In this document: positions 1 to 9,053 of the stretch, piece after piece
How the letters are laid out: the number at the start of each line of letters is the position of its first letter
Position numbering within the stretch: position 1 is the stretch's first letter
Source of the DNA: Sulfurospirillum sp.
GTDB lineage: Bacteria > Campylobacterota > Campylobacteria > Campylobacterales > Arcobacteraceae
Length of the DNA stretch: 64,000 nucleotides
NCBI GenBank assembly: GCA_030491005.1
Contig: JAKZMJ010000005.1
Span: 124,001-188,000, forward strand
Direction of reading: 5' to 3'
Position numbers and translations under genes: made by a program
The notes under the pieces: model-generated
Databases searched by the model: none
Seen by the model: the letters and a program-made list of their open reading frames with translations, nothing else
Told to the model about the DNA's origin: nothing

Positions 1-272
1 TCGTTTATTAGTCTTCTTGTTAATTTATCTCCTTTTGGTGTCCAAGGAATAGAAGTGTTGGTTAATTCACTTTGTAAAGCTTTTAATAAAGACATAAAGT
101 CCCAAACTGCAAAAATATGAACTTTCATAAAAACCCCAATATCTTCTATTGATTTAATATTTGTATATAATTCATGATTAATTAACTGTGTTCGTAAGAG
201 TTGAAGAGAATTTTCAATTTTATTTATTTCTGTCATATTATTAAAATTTTCAATTTTATTTATTTCTGTCAT
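1..272 (-). CDS. DUF3050 family protein, 3' part outside the window
   Basis: The minus-strand frame is open from an ATG at 272 to the window edge. About 90 residues are visible, including [16 protein letters not shown]-like sequence (here [16 protein letters not shown]) and the following IPWTPKGD and RRLIN. I recognise this as the N-terminal half of DUF3050, a family of about 230-260 residues whose function is not established and which is usually placed near the haem-oxygenase-like fold. A second in-frame ATG lies at 236 because the first 12 codons are tandemly duplicated. Neither start has a strong ribosome binding site; a weak AGAAAG lies upstream of the outer one, so the start is uncertain. 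Confidence 0.75.
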   Translation of the reverse strand, partial: MTEINKIENFNNMTEINKIENSLQLLRTQLINHELYTNIKSIEDIGVFMKVHIFAVWDFMSLLKALQSELTNTSIPWTPKGDKLTRRLIN

Positions 273-282
273 ATTATTAAAA
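211..282. repeat. Two exact tandem copies of a 36-bp unit
   Basis: Bases 211-246 and 247-282 are identical. The unit is 12 codons long and covers the start codon and first residues of the DUF3050 gene, so duplication adds 12 residues in frame and a second start codon. A degraded third start-like sequence (CTTTCTATTTTATTTTTT) follows. Confidence 0.9.
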
Positions 283-430
283 CTTTCTATTTTATTTTTT
301 AAAATGTATTTTTACAAAAAAAATATTAAGATGTTATTAGATTTATACTTTAATTTTCAGAAAAATTAATATATTACTTATTTTTACATAATAAAAGATT
401 ATGATTAACGATGGTTTTAAACACTTATGA

Positions 431-436
431 TATAAT
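431..436 (+). promoter_or_regulatory. -10 box TATAAT ahead of the small membrane-protein gene
   Basis: A perfect TATAAT lies 23 nt before the ATG at 459 and downstream of an earlier in-frame ATG at 411. A transcript from here could not include the earlier ATG, which supports the start at 459. No convincing -35 box is visible. Confidence 0.55.
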
Positions 437-458
437 CGCCTTTTATATAAGGAAAAAT

Positions 459-866
459 ATGGAAGATATAAAAGTACCCTTAGAACTTGTATCAGTTTTT
501 TTATCTATAGTTGTAGTTATTGCAATGGGATATAAGTTTTATCAGTATAAACAAAATATGGATATATTAAAAACGCTAGAACAAATGAAAATTAATAAAA
601 AACTAGCACTAGAAGATAAAGATTTTGTTTCTAAAAATATACAAGAGTATAAAACTGAACTAATGAAAAGTGAAGCAATAACAAAGTTGGTTTATCCTGT
701 TTTTATAACTATTGCTGCTGCGTTATTATATTTTTTAAATTTATCCGAGGCTATGATACATTTTAATGTTGTTGTTGTTGTTTTTTTATTTTTACACCTT
801 AATAAGCTACATACAAAAAATTTATTAATTTTTTTAGAAAAATTAAACTCTAGTGAGAAAAAGTAA
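459..866 (+). CDS. Small membrane protein of unknown function (two or three membrane segments, central coiled coil)
   Basis: The predicted protein has 135 residues. A hydrophobic segment near residues 9-26 (VSVFLSIVVVIAMGYKFY) is followed by a charged helical stretch rich in K and E, then by two closely spaced hydrophobic segments near residues 80-112. I do not recognise the family. I start at 459 because AAGGA lies 5 nt upstream and a TATAAT lies between this ATG and the earlier in-frame ATG at 411. The stop codon is 3 nt before hisH, so it may be co-transcribed with the histidine genes, but nothing in the protein suggests a role there. Confidence 0.65.
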   Translation: MEDIKVPLELVSVFLSIVVVIAMGYKFYQYKQNMDILKTLEQMKINKKLALEDKDFVSKNIQEYKTELMKSEAITKLVYPVFITIAAALLYFLNLSEAMIHFNVVVVVFLFLHLNKLHTKNLLIFLEKLNSSEKK

Positions 867-869
867 AAA

Positions 870-1481
870 TTGACTGCTATTATAGATTATAATATTGGAA
901 ATTTAGCTAGTGTTTACAATGCTTGTAAGTTTTTAAAGCAAGAAGTACATATAGTACAAGATCCAGAAAAGTTAAAATTATTTGATAGAATTATATTACC
1001 AGGAGTTGGGGCTTTTAGTTCTGCTATGGATTCTTTAGTACAAACTGGAATGAAAGACTCTATAATCCAGTATGCCTTAAGTGGAAAAAATATGCTGGGT
1101 ATTTGTCTTGGAATGCAATTACTTTTTGATACTTCAGAAGAATTTGGTAAGCACATTGGTCTTGGTCTAATAAATGGAACTATAGTCAAATTTGACAAAT
1201 CTAAAATGAGTAAAAATGAAAAAATTCCACATGTAGGTTGGAATACTATTAATACACATGATAATCACACTTTATTTGAAGGTTTACAAAATCCTTATTT
1301 ATATTTTGTACATTCTTATCATGTAAAAACTAGTAAAAACAATATCATAGGTAGTACAAATTATGGATATGAATTTACAAGTGCAGTACAAAAAGATAAT
1401 ATATATGGCTTTCAGCCACATCCAGAAAAATCTCATAATAATGGTTTGCAAATATTAAAAAATTTTATAAATCTAAAATAA
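870..1481 (+). CDS. hisH: Imidazole glycerol phosphate synthase, glutaminase subunit HisH
   Basis: HisH hydrolyses glutamine and channels ammonia to HisF for the cyclisation step of histidine synthesis. The 203-residue protein has the full class I amidotransferase triad: Cys79 in GICLGMQ, and His184 and Glu186 in QPHPEKS. The N-terminus (AIIDYNIGNL) and the oxyanion region PGVGAFSSAM are typical. The start is TTG at 870; the family N-terminus begins right after it and no ATG is available. hisA follows 10 nt downstream. hisF is not in the window. Confidence 0.95.
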   Translation: MTAIIDYNIGNLASVYNACKFLKQEVHIVQDPEKLKLFDRIILPGVGAFSSAMDSLVQTGMKDSIIQYALSGKNMLGICLGMQLLFDTSEEFGKHIGLGLINGTIVKFDKSKMSKNEKIPHVGWNTINTHDNHTLFEGLQNPYLYFVHSYHVKTSKNNIIGSTNYGYEFTSAVQKDNIYGFQPHPEKSHNNGLQILKNFINLK

Positions 1482-1491
1482 GGTATAAAAG

Positions 1492-2205
1492 ATGACAATT
1501 CTACCAGCTATTGATTTAAAAGATGCAAAAGCAGTAAGGCTTAATAAAGGTTTAATGAATAGTGCCAAAATTTACTCACATGAGCCTTGGAGGCTTGCTA
1601 AAGAATTTGAAGAACTAGGAAGTACATGGCTTCATATAGTTGATTTAAATGCAGCATTTTCTGGAAAACCAGAAAATTTAGAAACAATTAAGAAAATTAT
1701 TCAAAACTGTAATCTAAAAGTTCAAGTTGGTGGTGGAATAAGAGACGAGCAAACTATTAAAATGTATATTGATTTAGGAGTTTCAAGAGTAATCTTAGGC
1801 TCAATTGCACTTAAAAATCCAAAATTTGTAAAAGATATGGCAAAAAAATATCCTATTGCTGTGGGTATTGATGCACTTAATGGAATGGTAGCTGTTGAAG
1901 GTTGGGCAGAAGTTTCAAATATAAAAGCTACATCTTTGGCAAAAGAGTTTGCAAATGCAGGAGTACAAGCTATTATTTGCACAGATATTAGTAAAGATGG
2001 TATGTTATGTGGTGTAAATGTTGAATTTACTCAAGAAATTGCACTTGCATCTGGTATTGATACTATTGCATCAGGTGGAGTTAAAGATATCAATGATGTT
2101 AAAAGATGTAAGGAAAATGGTAACATTGCAGGTATGATTGTTGGAAAAGCTTTTTATGAAAAAACACTAGATTTAAAAGAAGGTTTTGAATTTTTAAAAT
2201 CTTAA
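1492..2205 (+). CDS. hisA: Phosphoribosylformimino-AICAR phosphate isomerase HisA
   Basis: HisA performs the Amadori rearrangement of ProFAR to PRFAR, giving the substrate of HisHF. The 237-residue (beta/alpha)8 protein carries the catalytic Asp8 in [12 protein letters not shown] and Asp127 in VGIDALNG. The phosphate-binding glycine motifs QVGGGIR and ASGGVKD are present, along with the TDISKDG segment. It is co-directional with hisH and separated from it by 10 nt containing AAGG, so the two are almost certainly one operon. Confidence 0.96.
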   Translation: MTILPAIDLKDAKAVRLNKGLMNSAKIYSHEPWRLAKEFEELGSTWLHIVDLNAAFSGKPENLETIKKIIQNCNLKVQVGGGIRDEQTIKMYIDLGVSRVILGSIALKNPKFVKDMAKKYPIAVGIDALNGMVAVEGWAEVSNIKATSLAKEFANAGVQAIICTDISKDGMLCGVNVEFTQEIALASGIDTIASGGVKDINDVKRCKENGNIAGMIVGKAFYEKTLDLKEGFEFLKS

Positions 2206-2232
2206 GTTATTTATATAAGAATAAGGTTTGAT

Positions 2233-3153
2233 TTGGGAATAAAAGTAAAACTTTCTAAGAAGCAAATTAATAATATAATTAAAGATTATGATATAGTTCT
2301 TGAAAAGATATTTGAAACAAAAGATGGAATAAGTGACACAACTTATATAGGTATAGATAAAAATAATACAAAATATATATTTAAATTATACGAAAAATCA
2401 TCAATATATGAAGTAAGAAATGAAATAACTCTACTTAATACTTTATCTTATCTTCCCTTAGCTAAATCTTATACAAACATTGAAAATATTAAAATGTATA
2501 ATTCAAAAGTTTTTGCCTTATATTCATATATTCAAGGAAGCTCACCTGTATTAATACAGTCTTCACATATCGTGCAAATAGCCAAATTCATTAGTATTTT
2601 TCATCAAAAATCAAAAAATATTATCTTAGCAAACAAGGCTATGAATATTTCACAAATATTAAAAACTTATCTGAAAAATATCATACAGCATCAAAATATT
2701 TCAGTAAAATTAAAATATGATTTATTAGCTTATAATCTAAAAGTTCACAATATTTCTTTTGAAAATAATTGTATTATTCATGGTGATTTATTTCCTGATA
2801 ATACAAAATTCAACGAAGGTGTTTTAACAGGAGTTTTTGATTTATCCCAAGCTTGTAAAAGTAGCAGATATTTTGATATTGCTATTATCATAAATAGTTG
2901 GTGCTTTAAAAATGATATTCTTGAGTTAAAACTTATTCAAGATTTTTTAGATGTATATAATACTTATTCAAATTTAAATATTACTATTGATTTTTTAAAA
3001 AAGTATATCTTATATACAGCTTTCTTTTATGCCTTAAAAAGACTAAACAATTCAATTAAACTTATTAATTTCAATCAAAACACTTATGAAAATACAGAGT
3101 ACTTACTAAAATTCAAGTATATTGACAAATTAAATACTAGAAATATCCTATAA
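2233..3153 (+). CDS. APH-fold small-molecule kinase, resembles type II homoserine kinase
   Basis: The 306-residue protein has an aminoglycoside/choline-kinase-like fold. The Brenner motif is HGDLFPDN, with His183, the catalytic Asp185 and Asn190, and the metal-binding Asp is 203 in VFDLSQA. The N-terminal GISDTTYIGI and IFKLYE segments resemble the nucleotide-binding lobe of the ThrB2 type of homoserine kinase. Phosphorylation of homoserine is therefore the best guess, not a demonstrated activity; a related sugar or amino-alcohol kinase is possible. The start is TTG at 2233 with AAGG just upstream, 27 nt after hisA. It is probably transcribed with hisHA. Confidence 0.7.
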   Translation: MGIKVKLSKKQINNIIKDYDIVLEKIFETKDGISDTTYIGIDKNNTKYIFKLYEKSSIYEVRNEITLLNTLSYLPLAKSYTNIENIKMYNSKVFALYSYIQGSSPVLIQSSHIVQIAKFISIFHQKSKNIILANKAMNISQILKTYLKNIIQHQNISVKLKYDLLAYNLKVHNISFENNCIIHGDLFPDNTKFNEGVLTGVFDLSQACKSSRYFDIAIIINSWCFKNDILELKLIQDFLDVYNTYSNLNITIDFLKKYILYTAFFYALKRLNNSIKLINFNQNTYENTEYLLKFKYIDKLNTRNIL

Positions 3154-3158
3154 ACTTT

Positions 3159-3275
3159 TCTTTAATCTTAGAGAATTTAGCACAACACACAAAGAAGAAA
3201 AGCTCATAGCAATTCCTGCATACAGGGGACTTAACATAATAGAAAAATAGGATATAAAACACCCTCAACTAAAGG
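3159..3275 (-). pseudogene. Remnant of the copA 3' end
   Basis: This segment repeats, in the same orientation, the last 117 or so bases of the intact copA gene at 4413-4530 with only a few differences. Read on the minus strand it encodes the copA C-terminus, including LCVVLNSLRLK, and ends in its own stop (LKKSL). One base is missing near 3247, which breaks the frame. With its partner it brackets the Abi_2 gene as imperfect direct repeats. It probably marks where the original copA end lay before the cassette arrived. Confidence 0.8.
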
Positions 3276-3349
3276 TTGTGTTCATTGTTTTCACTTATAA
3301 GATGAAGTCCTATGTGATATTTTTTTAACATATTATACAAACTATTTTA

Positions 3350-4234
3350 TTATAAAGATGAGTATCCCATTCTTTTTATCTCTATTTTATACTTTTTAAT
3401 TAATTCATCAAGTTTTATTTGCCAATGATTATCTTCGCTAATTATATTCATCATATATTCGCACATTACTAGTGTATTGTAAATATATTTTTTACTTTCA
3501 AAATTAAACTTACCTGCCAGTTTTTTTGGATTCTTAGGTAAAATAAAATCTACAGTAAATTTTTTATTCCACACTCTTGAATGATGTGCAGCTGTATTTC
3601 TTACAATTGTTAAATGATGTAAAAAAGAGGAAAGAATTTTTTCATCTAATTCATAATATTTTGATATAAGTTGTCGGTATTTTCTTTCTTTTATATTACT
3701 GTACCAGTTTGAAATTTGTCCCATAGTCATCACTTCAACACAAACCCAAATAGCTGGTAATTCATCACTATATTTTTTAAAATTATGTTGTAGAAAAACT
3801 TCATTTTTATTTCTATGTATTTCTGATTTTAATTTAGTCAATGTTTTATTATATATTGAGGGACATAAGAATATCTGAGGCTTTAAGTGTGCATGAGAAC
3901 CAAATGTTTCTGATAGATGGTATGTAAATTTACTTCTAATAGATACTTCAATTCTTTCAATGGCATCAAGAAGTAAAAGTCTAAGTTCTCTATCAAAAAT
4001 ATATAAATCTATAACATCTTCAAAAAATGTTTCTTTTTTAAAAGTATGATTATCATGATCTTTTTCAAATAAAAGCCAATACCCTGCCAGTCGATAATAG
4101 TTTAAGTTGGCAAGATAATGTTTTGCTTTTTCTTCATTACAAAAGTTCATACCTCGTGATTTTAATTATGATATTTGTTCATCAAGATTTAAAAATGGTT
4201 TGTTAAATGATTGTTTAGTAGTATTATTATTCAA
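3350..4234 (-). pseudogene. Abi_2 (AbiD/AbiF-like) HEPN protein with a nonsense codon near the N-terminus
   Basis: The protein has the Abi_2 signature YYRLAGYW and, towards the C-terminus, RNTAAH. That is the R-X4-H motif of HEPN ribonucleases, often seen in phage-exclusion proteins. The true start is probably TTG at 4234: AGGAG lies 7 nt upstream and the frame reads NLDEQIS, the usual start of the family. Codon 23 is TAA (4166-4168), after which LKSRGMNF continues in frame. Only a 266-residue product from ATG 4150 could be made without readthrough, and it lacks the conserved N-terminal helix and has a poorly spaced Shine-Dalgarno. I treat the gene as probably inactive. A sequencing error at the stop would restore it. 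Confidence 0.8.
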
Positions 4235-4245
4235 AAAGTAACTCC

Positions 4246-4341
4246 TCAGGGTGAGCATTGTAAAGAGGCTTGAAGAGTGTTATTAATAAGATTATAAGAT
4301 ATATATCCTAAATGTTTCCTTTGATTATCAATTTGATTCAT
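4246..4341 (-). CDS. Possible 31-residue leader peptide ahead of the Abi_2 gene
   Basis: A short frame begins MNQIDNQRKHLGYISYN and its TGA stop touches the GGAG of the Abi_2 start, which is a translational-coupling geometry. The same frame is open back to the copA stop. There is only a weak GAAAAG upstream and no recognisable family, so it may be chance. It lies inside the segment bracketed by the copA repeats. Confidence 0.25.
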   Translation of the reverse strand: MNQIDNQRKHLGYISYNLINNTLQASLQCSP

Positions 4342-4398
4342 CTTTTCAAATTCTATTTTAATGTTGATTATGGTCAATAAAAGTTTATCATAAGATTT

Positions 4399-6573
4399 CT
4401 ATAATCTATACATCTTTAATCTTAGAGAATTTAGCACAACACACAAAGAAGAAAAACTCATAGCAATTCCTGCATACATAGGACTTAACATAATAGAAAA
4501 AACAGGATATAAAACACCAGCCGCTAAAGGTATACCTAAGCTGTTATAAAAAAATGCCCAAAAAAGATTTTGTTTTATTATCTTCATCGTTTTAAAAGAT
4601 AGATTTATACTTTTTAGAACCAAGCTAATATCATTGTTCATTAAGATGATATCTCCTGCATCTTTGGTAATATCGCTACCTGAATTTAAAGCAATTCCAA
4701 TATTGGCTTGTTTGATACAAATCGCATCATTTAAACCATCTCCTACGAACATAACTTTATATTTTTTTTGTAGTTCTTTTATAAATTCATATTTATGAGG
4801 AGGTAAAGCTTGGGCATGAACTTCTTTTATACCTAATTGTAAAGCTATATGTTTAGCTGTTATCTCATTATCTCCTGTTAGTAAAACAGGAGTAATATTT
4901 TTCTTTTTTAAATCATCTATTAGTTTTTTAGCTCCTTGTTTTAAGCTATCTTCTAAAGATATAACTCCTACACATATTTTATCTATACTTACTAAAATAG
5001 CACCATTTCCTTCTTTTAGAATATTGTTAAATAAATTTAAATGAAACTTAGAAATAGTGATATCATTTTCATTCATTAATGCTTGATTTCCAATTAAAAT
5101 ACTTTTATTATCTGTTTTAGCACTTAAACCTCTTCCTGCTATTTCTTTAAATTCTTTTATTGTTTCATTACTTTTGATATTTTGATTTTCTACATATTTT
5201 ATAAGTGCCTTAGAAATAGGATGTTCGCTTAATTTTTGTACAGATGAAATTAAGGCTAAATATTGTTTATTTATATGTATATCTTTAACACTAATTTCAC
5301 CTTTAGTTAAAGTACCTGTTTTATCAAAAACTACATATTGTATATCTTTTATTACTTCTAAAACCTCAGGATTTTTTATTAAGATACCTTCTTTTGCTCC
5401 TTTTGAAACAGAGCTAACTATGGCTATAGGAGTAGCAAGTCCTAAGGCACAAGGGCAAGAAATAATAAGAACACAAATTGATGCTAAAATAGCACTTAAA
5501 GTATCTCCTACAATAAAATACCATACAAGAAAAGTCAGTATACAAATGAATATAACTGTTGGCACAAAAACATTTGCCACTTTATTAGCAAACCTTGCTA
5601 TTGGCATTTCTTGGCTTTGTGCTTTTGCTAATAAATCAATAATTTTAGAAATAGTGGTATCGTTTGAATTTGTTAAAACCTCTACATATAATAAACCATT
5701 TGTATTTAATGTTCCAGCACTAACTGTTTGACCAATAGTTTTATAAATAGGCAAGGACTCACCCGTTATCATGGAAGCATCTATATCAGCCCCACCTTTT
5801 ATGATGATACCGTCAGTTGATATTTTTTCACCTTGTTTAACTAAAACTATATCTTTAATATTTAAATCTTTTACATCTACTATTTTAAGCTCATCATTTT
5901 TTAAAACTAAACTGGCTTTTTGAGGAGCTAAGTCCATAAGTTTTTTTAAAAAATCACTAGCTTTCGCGCGTGATCTCTCTTCTAATAGACGACCTAATAA
6001 AACAAAAGTGATAATAACACTAGCCCCATCAAAATAAATAAATCTTAAATGAGATGGAAATAACTCAGGAAAAAGAACAACAAAAGCAGAATAAAAATAA
6101 GCAGCACTAGTCCCAAGGGCTACGAGTACATTCATATCATAGTTTTTATGCCTTAATGCTTTATATGCAAGGGTATAAAACCTAGAACCTGCATAAAACT
6201 GCACAATACTAGCAAGGAAAAACATTATATAAGTATTAAAGTTTTCAAGTGGAAAAAAAACAAAATAAAACATTGTTAAAGTTAAAGTAAAAGAAGTTAC
6301 AAATACATTTCTTAAATCAAGATATGCTTTTTGTTTAATTTCTTCTAAAGCTTCTAAATCCTCAACAACACCGTAACCTAAAGATTTTATCTTAGAAATT
6401 AGTTTATATTTATCAAGTATTTCTTTGTCTATTATAAACTGCCCAGTATTTGAAGTAAAACTTACTTTGGAGTTTTGTAAACCTTTTAATTTTTTTGTGA
6501 CTTTTTCAATTCCATTTGAACAATTTACACAAGTCATGCCAGAGATATTTAAATTTATTATTTCTTTTGCCAT
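4399..6573 (-). CDS. copA: Copper-translocating P1B-type ATPase CopA
   Basis: This ATP-driven Cu(I) exporter of the inner membrane has 724 residues. Domains in order are an N-terminal heavy-metal-associated domain (Cys15 and Cys18 in GMTCVNC), membrane helices, an actuator domain with TGES at 270-273, the transmembrane metal site CPC at 373-375, the phosphorylated Asp417 in DKTGTLT, the nucleotide-binding domain with GDGLND and C-terminal helices. The final residues (LKMYRL) differ from those of the duplicated remnant at 3159-3275 (LKKSL), suggesting that the 3' end was replaced when the Abi cassette inserted. copZ is 9 nt upstream. Confidence 0.95.
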   Translation of the reverse strand: MAKEIINLNISGMTCVNCSNGIEKVTKKLKGLQNSKVSFTSNTGQFIIDKEILDKYKLISKIKSLGYGVVEDLEALEEIKQKAYLDLRNVFVTSFTLTLTMFYFVFFPLENFNTYIMFFLASIVQFYAGSRFYTLAYKALRHKNYDMNVLVALGTSAAYFYSAFVVLFPELFPSHLRFIYFDGASVIITFVLLGRLLEERSRAKASDFLKKLMDLAPQKASLVLKNDELKIVDVKDLNIKDIVLVKQGEKISTDGIIIKGGADIDASMITGESLPIYKTIGQTVSAGTLNTNGLLYVEVLTNSNDTTISKIIDLLAKAQSQEMPIARFANKVANVFVPTVIFICILTFLVWYFIVGDTLSAILASICVLIISCPCALGLATPIAIVSSVSKGAKEGILIKNPEVLEVIKDIQYVVFDKTGTLTKGEISVKDIHINKQYLALISSVQKLSEHPISKALIKYVENQNIKSNETIKEFKEIAGRGLSAKTDNKSILIGNQALMNENDITISKFHLNLFNNILKEGNGAILVSIDKICVGVISLEDSLKQGAKKLIDDLKKKNITPVLLTGDNEITAKHIALQLGIKEVHAQALPPHKYEFIKELQKKYKVMFVGDGLNDAICIKQANIGIALNSGSDITKDAGDIILMNNDISLVLKSINLSFKTMKIIKQNLFWAFFYNSLGIPLAAGVLYPVFSIMLSPMYAGIAMSFSSLCVVLNSLRLKMYRL
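4413..4530. repeat. copA 3' end copy of the imperfect direct repeat
   Basis: This is the intact counterpart of 3159-3275, in the same orientation and differing at a handful of positions plus one single-base indel. The two copies enclose about 1.14 kb holding the Abi_2 gene. Confidence 0.85.
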
Positions 6574-6582
6574 ATTAGTATT

Positions 6583-6789
6583 TTAAGCCTCTATAATATC
6601 AAATCCAATATCAGACATCTCAGTTTTAAAAAGTTTTTCTTTCTCTTCATCTTTTATATTAAGTGTTACTTCTTTTGGATTGCTGTCTAAATTAACTTCA
6701 ATTTCTCCAAACTCATCTTCTAAACTAGCCTTAATTAAGTTAGCACACTTAGAGCAGGATATATTTTGTGCTTTAAAAGTCTTTTGCAT
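6583..6789 (-). CDS. copZ: CopZ-like copper chaperone (heavy-metal-associated domain)
   Basis: The 68-residue single HMA domain carries its metal-binding pair at Cys12 and Cys15 (SCSKC). Such proteins carry Cu(I) in the cytoplasm and hand it to the HMA domain of CopA, which is encoded 9 nt downstream on the same strand. The N-terminus lacks the usual GMxC wording (NISCSKC instead), but length and fold pattern fit. Both genes are likely transcribed together from the AT-rich gap upstream of 6790. No copper-regulator operator could be identified with confidence. Confidence 0.88.
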   Translation of the reverse strand: MQKTFKAQNISCSKCANLIKASLEDEFGEIEVNLDSNPKEVTLNIKDEEKEKLFKTEMSDIGFDIIEA

Positions 6790-6840
6790 ATTTTTCCTTA
6801 GTTTATATAATTTCGTACCATCATAACATATAATTTTTTG

Positions 6841-8079
6841 CTAAACCTGATAGAATTGCGAAAACAATAAAATATCAGAAGAATTCTTATTTTCCTTATG
6901 TTCAAGTATTAGCTCATTTATTATTTTACCAATAGCAGGTGCGAAAGTAATTCCCAACCACCCCAAGCCAGTTGCATGTACTAAGTTTGAATATCTTTCA
7001 TCAAAGCCTAAAATTGGCATATCATTTGGAGTTAATGGTCTAAATCCAGACCATTGCACAATATTTTTCATCTCAAAATCTTTTGTGTATAAAGCTAAAT
7101 TATGTTTTATACTATCAATTTGTTTTTTTACAATAACATCACTAGTACTTCCTAATTCTAATTTAGAAGTTATTCTAACTGTATTTTTTCTTGGAGTCAT
7201 GGCTATGAATAAATCAGCAAATAAAGCACACATCTTTGGTTTTAAATCTTCTTGCATTTCAAAAGTTAAAGAATAACCTTTTGCTGGTGTCATTAAAAAA
7301 GAAGTTTTACTTTGTTTCATTAAATTTGTATTTGCACCCGTTGATAAAATAAAAGTATCAGCTTTATATGAATGCTTACTTGTATGTACTTGCACTACTT
7401 TATTAGAAGAAAATTCAAGATGTTTAACTTCTTCATTATAAATAAACTCAACTTTTTTTTCTAAAAGATAATTTTTAAGCTCAAACATCAACAAAGCAGG
7501 GTCTAAGTGTCCATTTTGTTTTAATAAAATAGAACCTATTATCTTATCATTCACACAAGGCATATATTCTTTTGTTTCATCTATATTTAGTATTTTATAT
7601 TTGCTTGTATCTTGACATAAAATCACTTTTTTATCAAAACTTTTTTGTTCTGTATAAATCATCAAAATACCATCTTGTCTAAAATGAAAGTCCATTTTAT
7701 CTTCTTTGCTCATAAAAGAATAATAATCTAGTGAAATTTTTCCATATCTCTCAAATAATCCAAGTGTTTTTTTAAGTCTTTTTTTATTTGCATTTAGAAC
7801 AAAAGAGCCTAACCACTTGTATAAATTGAAATCCAAAGAAGGATGAATATTTACAGGAGATTCGCCTTTTAACATAAGCTTAAAAGTATCTAATAAAACA
7901 TCAGGTGAGCTTAGAGGGTTTTTAGAAAAAGCCGATAACATACCTGCATTGCCAAATGATGTTCCATTTGTTATATCTTTTTCATCAATTATTGTGATTT
8001 TATTTGGGCTTTTGCATAAAAAATATGCCGTCATCAAACCAATAATTCCACCACCAATTATAAGAATATCTTTACTCAT
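6841..8079 (-). CDS. FAD-dependent oxidoreductase, D-amino-acid dehydrogenase (DadA) family
   Basis: The 412-residue protein begins with a dinucleotide-binding motif (IIGGGIIGLMTAYFL) and has the DadA-type GTSFGNAGMLS segment. It ends with the family C-terminal FAD signature (SGFRPLTPNDMPILG and ATGLGWLGITFAP). Such enzymes oxidise D-amino acids or related imino/amino acids at the membrane and pass electrons to the respiratory chain. The substrate cannot be read from the sequence. It has its own likely promoter and therefore may not belong to the neighbouring CoA-ester locus. Confidence 0.82.
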   Translation of the reverse strand: MSKDILIIGGGIIGLMTAYFLCKSPNKITIIDEKDITNGTSFGNAGMLSAFSKNPLSSPDVLLDTFKLMLKGESPVNIHPSLDFNLYKWLGSFVLNANKKRLKKTLGLFERYGKISLDYYSFMSKEDKMDFHFRQDGILMIYTEQKSFDKKVILCQDTSKYKILNIDETKEYMPCVNDKIIGSILLKQNGHLDPALLMFELKNYLLEKKVEFIYNEEVKHLEFSSNKVVQVHTSKHSYKADTFILSTGANTNLMKQSKTSFLMTPAKGYSLTFEMQEDLKPKMCALFADLFIAMTPRKNTVRITSKLELGSTSDVIVKKQIDSIKHNLALYTKDFEMKNIVQWSGFRPLTPNDMPILGFDERYSNLVHATGLGWLGITFAPAIGKIINELILEHKENKNSSDILLFSQFYQV

Positions 8080-8112
8080 TTTAACTCCAAAAGTTATATA
8101 TAATGAATACGA

Positions 8113-8118
8113 ATTATA
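8113..8118 (-). promoter_or_regulatory. -10 box (TATAAT) upstream of the DadA-like gene
   Basis: On the minus strand TATAAT lies 34 nt before the ATG at 8079, and TTGGAG stands as the ribosome binding site in between. No clear -35 box is visible. Confidence 0.45.
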
Positions 8119-8168
8119 TCATATTAAGTTTAGAGTTAAAATTTATTTGAGTTTTATTTATATTTGGT

Positions 8169-9011
8169 TTATTGCATTACTTGATGTAGTTTTGAACAAT
8201 GCTTAAGATGAATATTTAGACCATTCATATCATTTAAGATATCTTGAAAGCTATGAATATGTGCATTATAAATATAGATAAATATTTCATCATCTTTTTT
8301 TAAATAATGTTTTTTACCAAAGTTTGCATAAGCAGTTGCACCTGCTGCTATTAAGATACCTTTTATATCTTTTATATTTTTTATAAAAGGACTTAATTCT
8401 TCTAAAGGTCCACAATCCTCTTGAGTATTAAATTTATCAATCATCCAAGTTTTTAAAGTATCAAAAAAGTATGAATACGAATTAACAGCTGAGGTGGTTC
8501 CATAATCATGAACTATTCCATCTCTTTTAATAAAAGAACAAATATGATAGTCATTTAAAATACCATCTTTAGTAAAATTATCAATTTCGATAAATTCATT
8601 TGAAATACCTTTTGAGTTTTCTCCCCAATTTTTTTTTGTACTTAATTTAGTTCCGTCATTTACTCTAATACTACAGTCATTAAACGCTGCAAATAATTTA
8701 GGCTTTAGGTCAATTAATTTATCATTCTCATATACAAAGTCGCACAATAATGCAACTTCTGCTTCAACTTGTAAAAAGTCACAATTATTATGATTTATAC
8801 TATCACTTGATATTGGAAATTCTTTTAAAAAACTATTATGATCAGGAATATAAAAAGGAAATAAACCCTTAGGTGCGTCCTTTATATCTGTTTTAATTTG
8901 TGCAAATTCATCACCTTCACCAGCTTCATCTAAGTGATTTGCAAAATTACCAGCAACCCCAAAACCTAAATAGTCTTTTAATATATCTACATTATAAATA
9001 TGTTTTTTCAT
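8169..9011 (-). CDS. DUF5718 family protein, FAH-like fold
   Basis: The 280-residue protein matches my memory of DUF5718, common in Campylobacterota: LGFGVAGNFANHL at the N-terminus, APKGLFPFYIP, EVALLCD and AAFNDCSIR. The last two resemble the acidic metal-binding patches of the fumarylacetoacetate-hydrolase superfamily, so an FAH-like hydrolase or decarboxylase role is plausible but unproven. It lies 42 nt downstream of the aldolase gene on the same strand and could be the last gene of the catabolic operon, though the family also occurs elsewhere without such neighbours. Confidence 0.7.
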   Translation of the reverse strand: MKKHIYNVDILKDYLGFGVAGNFANHLDEAGEGDEFAQIKTDIKDAPKGLFPFYIPDHNSFLKEFPISSDSINHNNCDFLQVEAEVALLCDFVYENDKLIDLKPKLFAAFNDCSIRVNDGTKLSTKKNWGENSKGISNEFIEIDNFTKDGILNDYHICSFIKRDGIVHDYGTTSAVNSYSYFFDTLKTWMIDKFNTQEDCGPLEELSPFIKNIKDIKGILIAAGATAYANFGKKHYLKKDDEIFIYIYNAHIHSFQDILNDMNGLNIHLKHCSKLHQVMQ

Positions 9012-9053
9012 CTTTTTATCTTTTTAATTTATTATTTCTATTCTCAAAAATTC

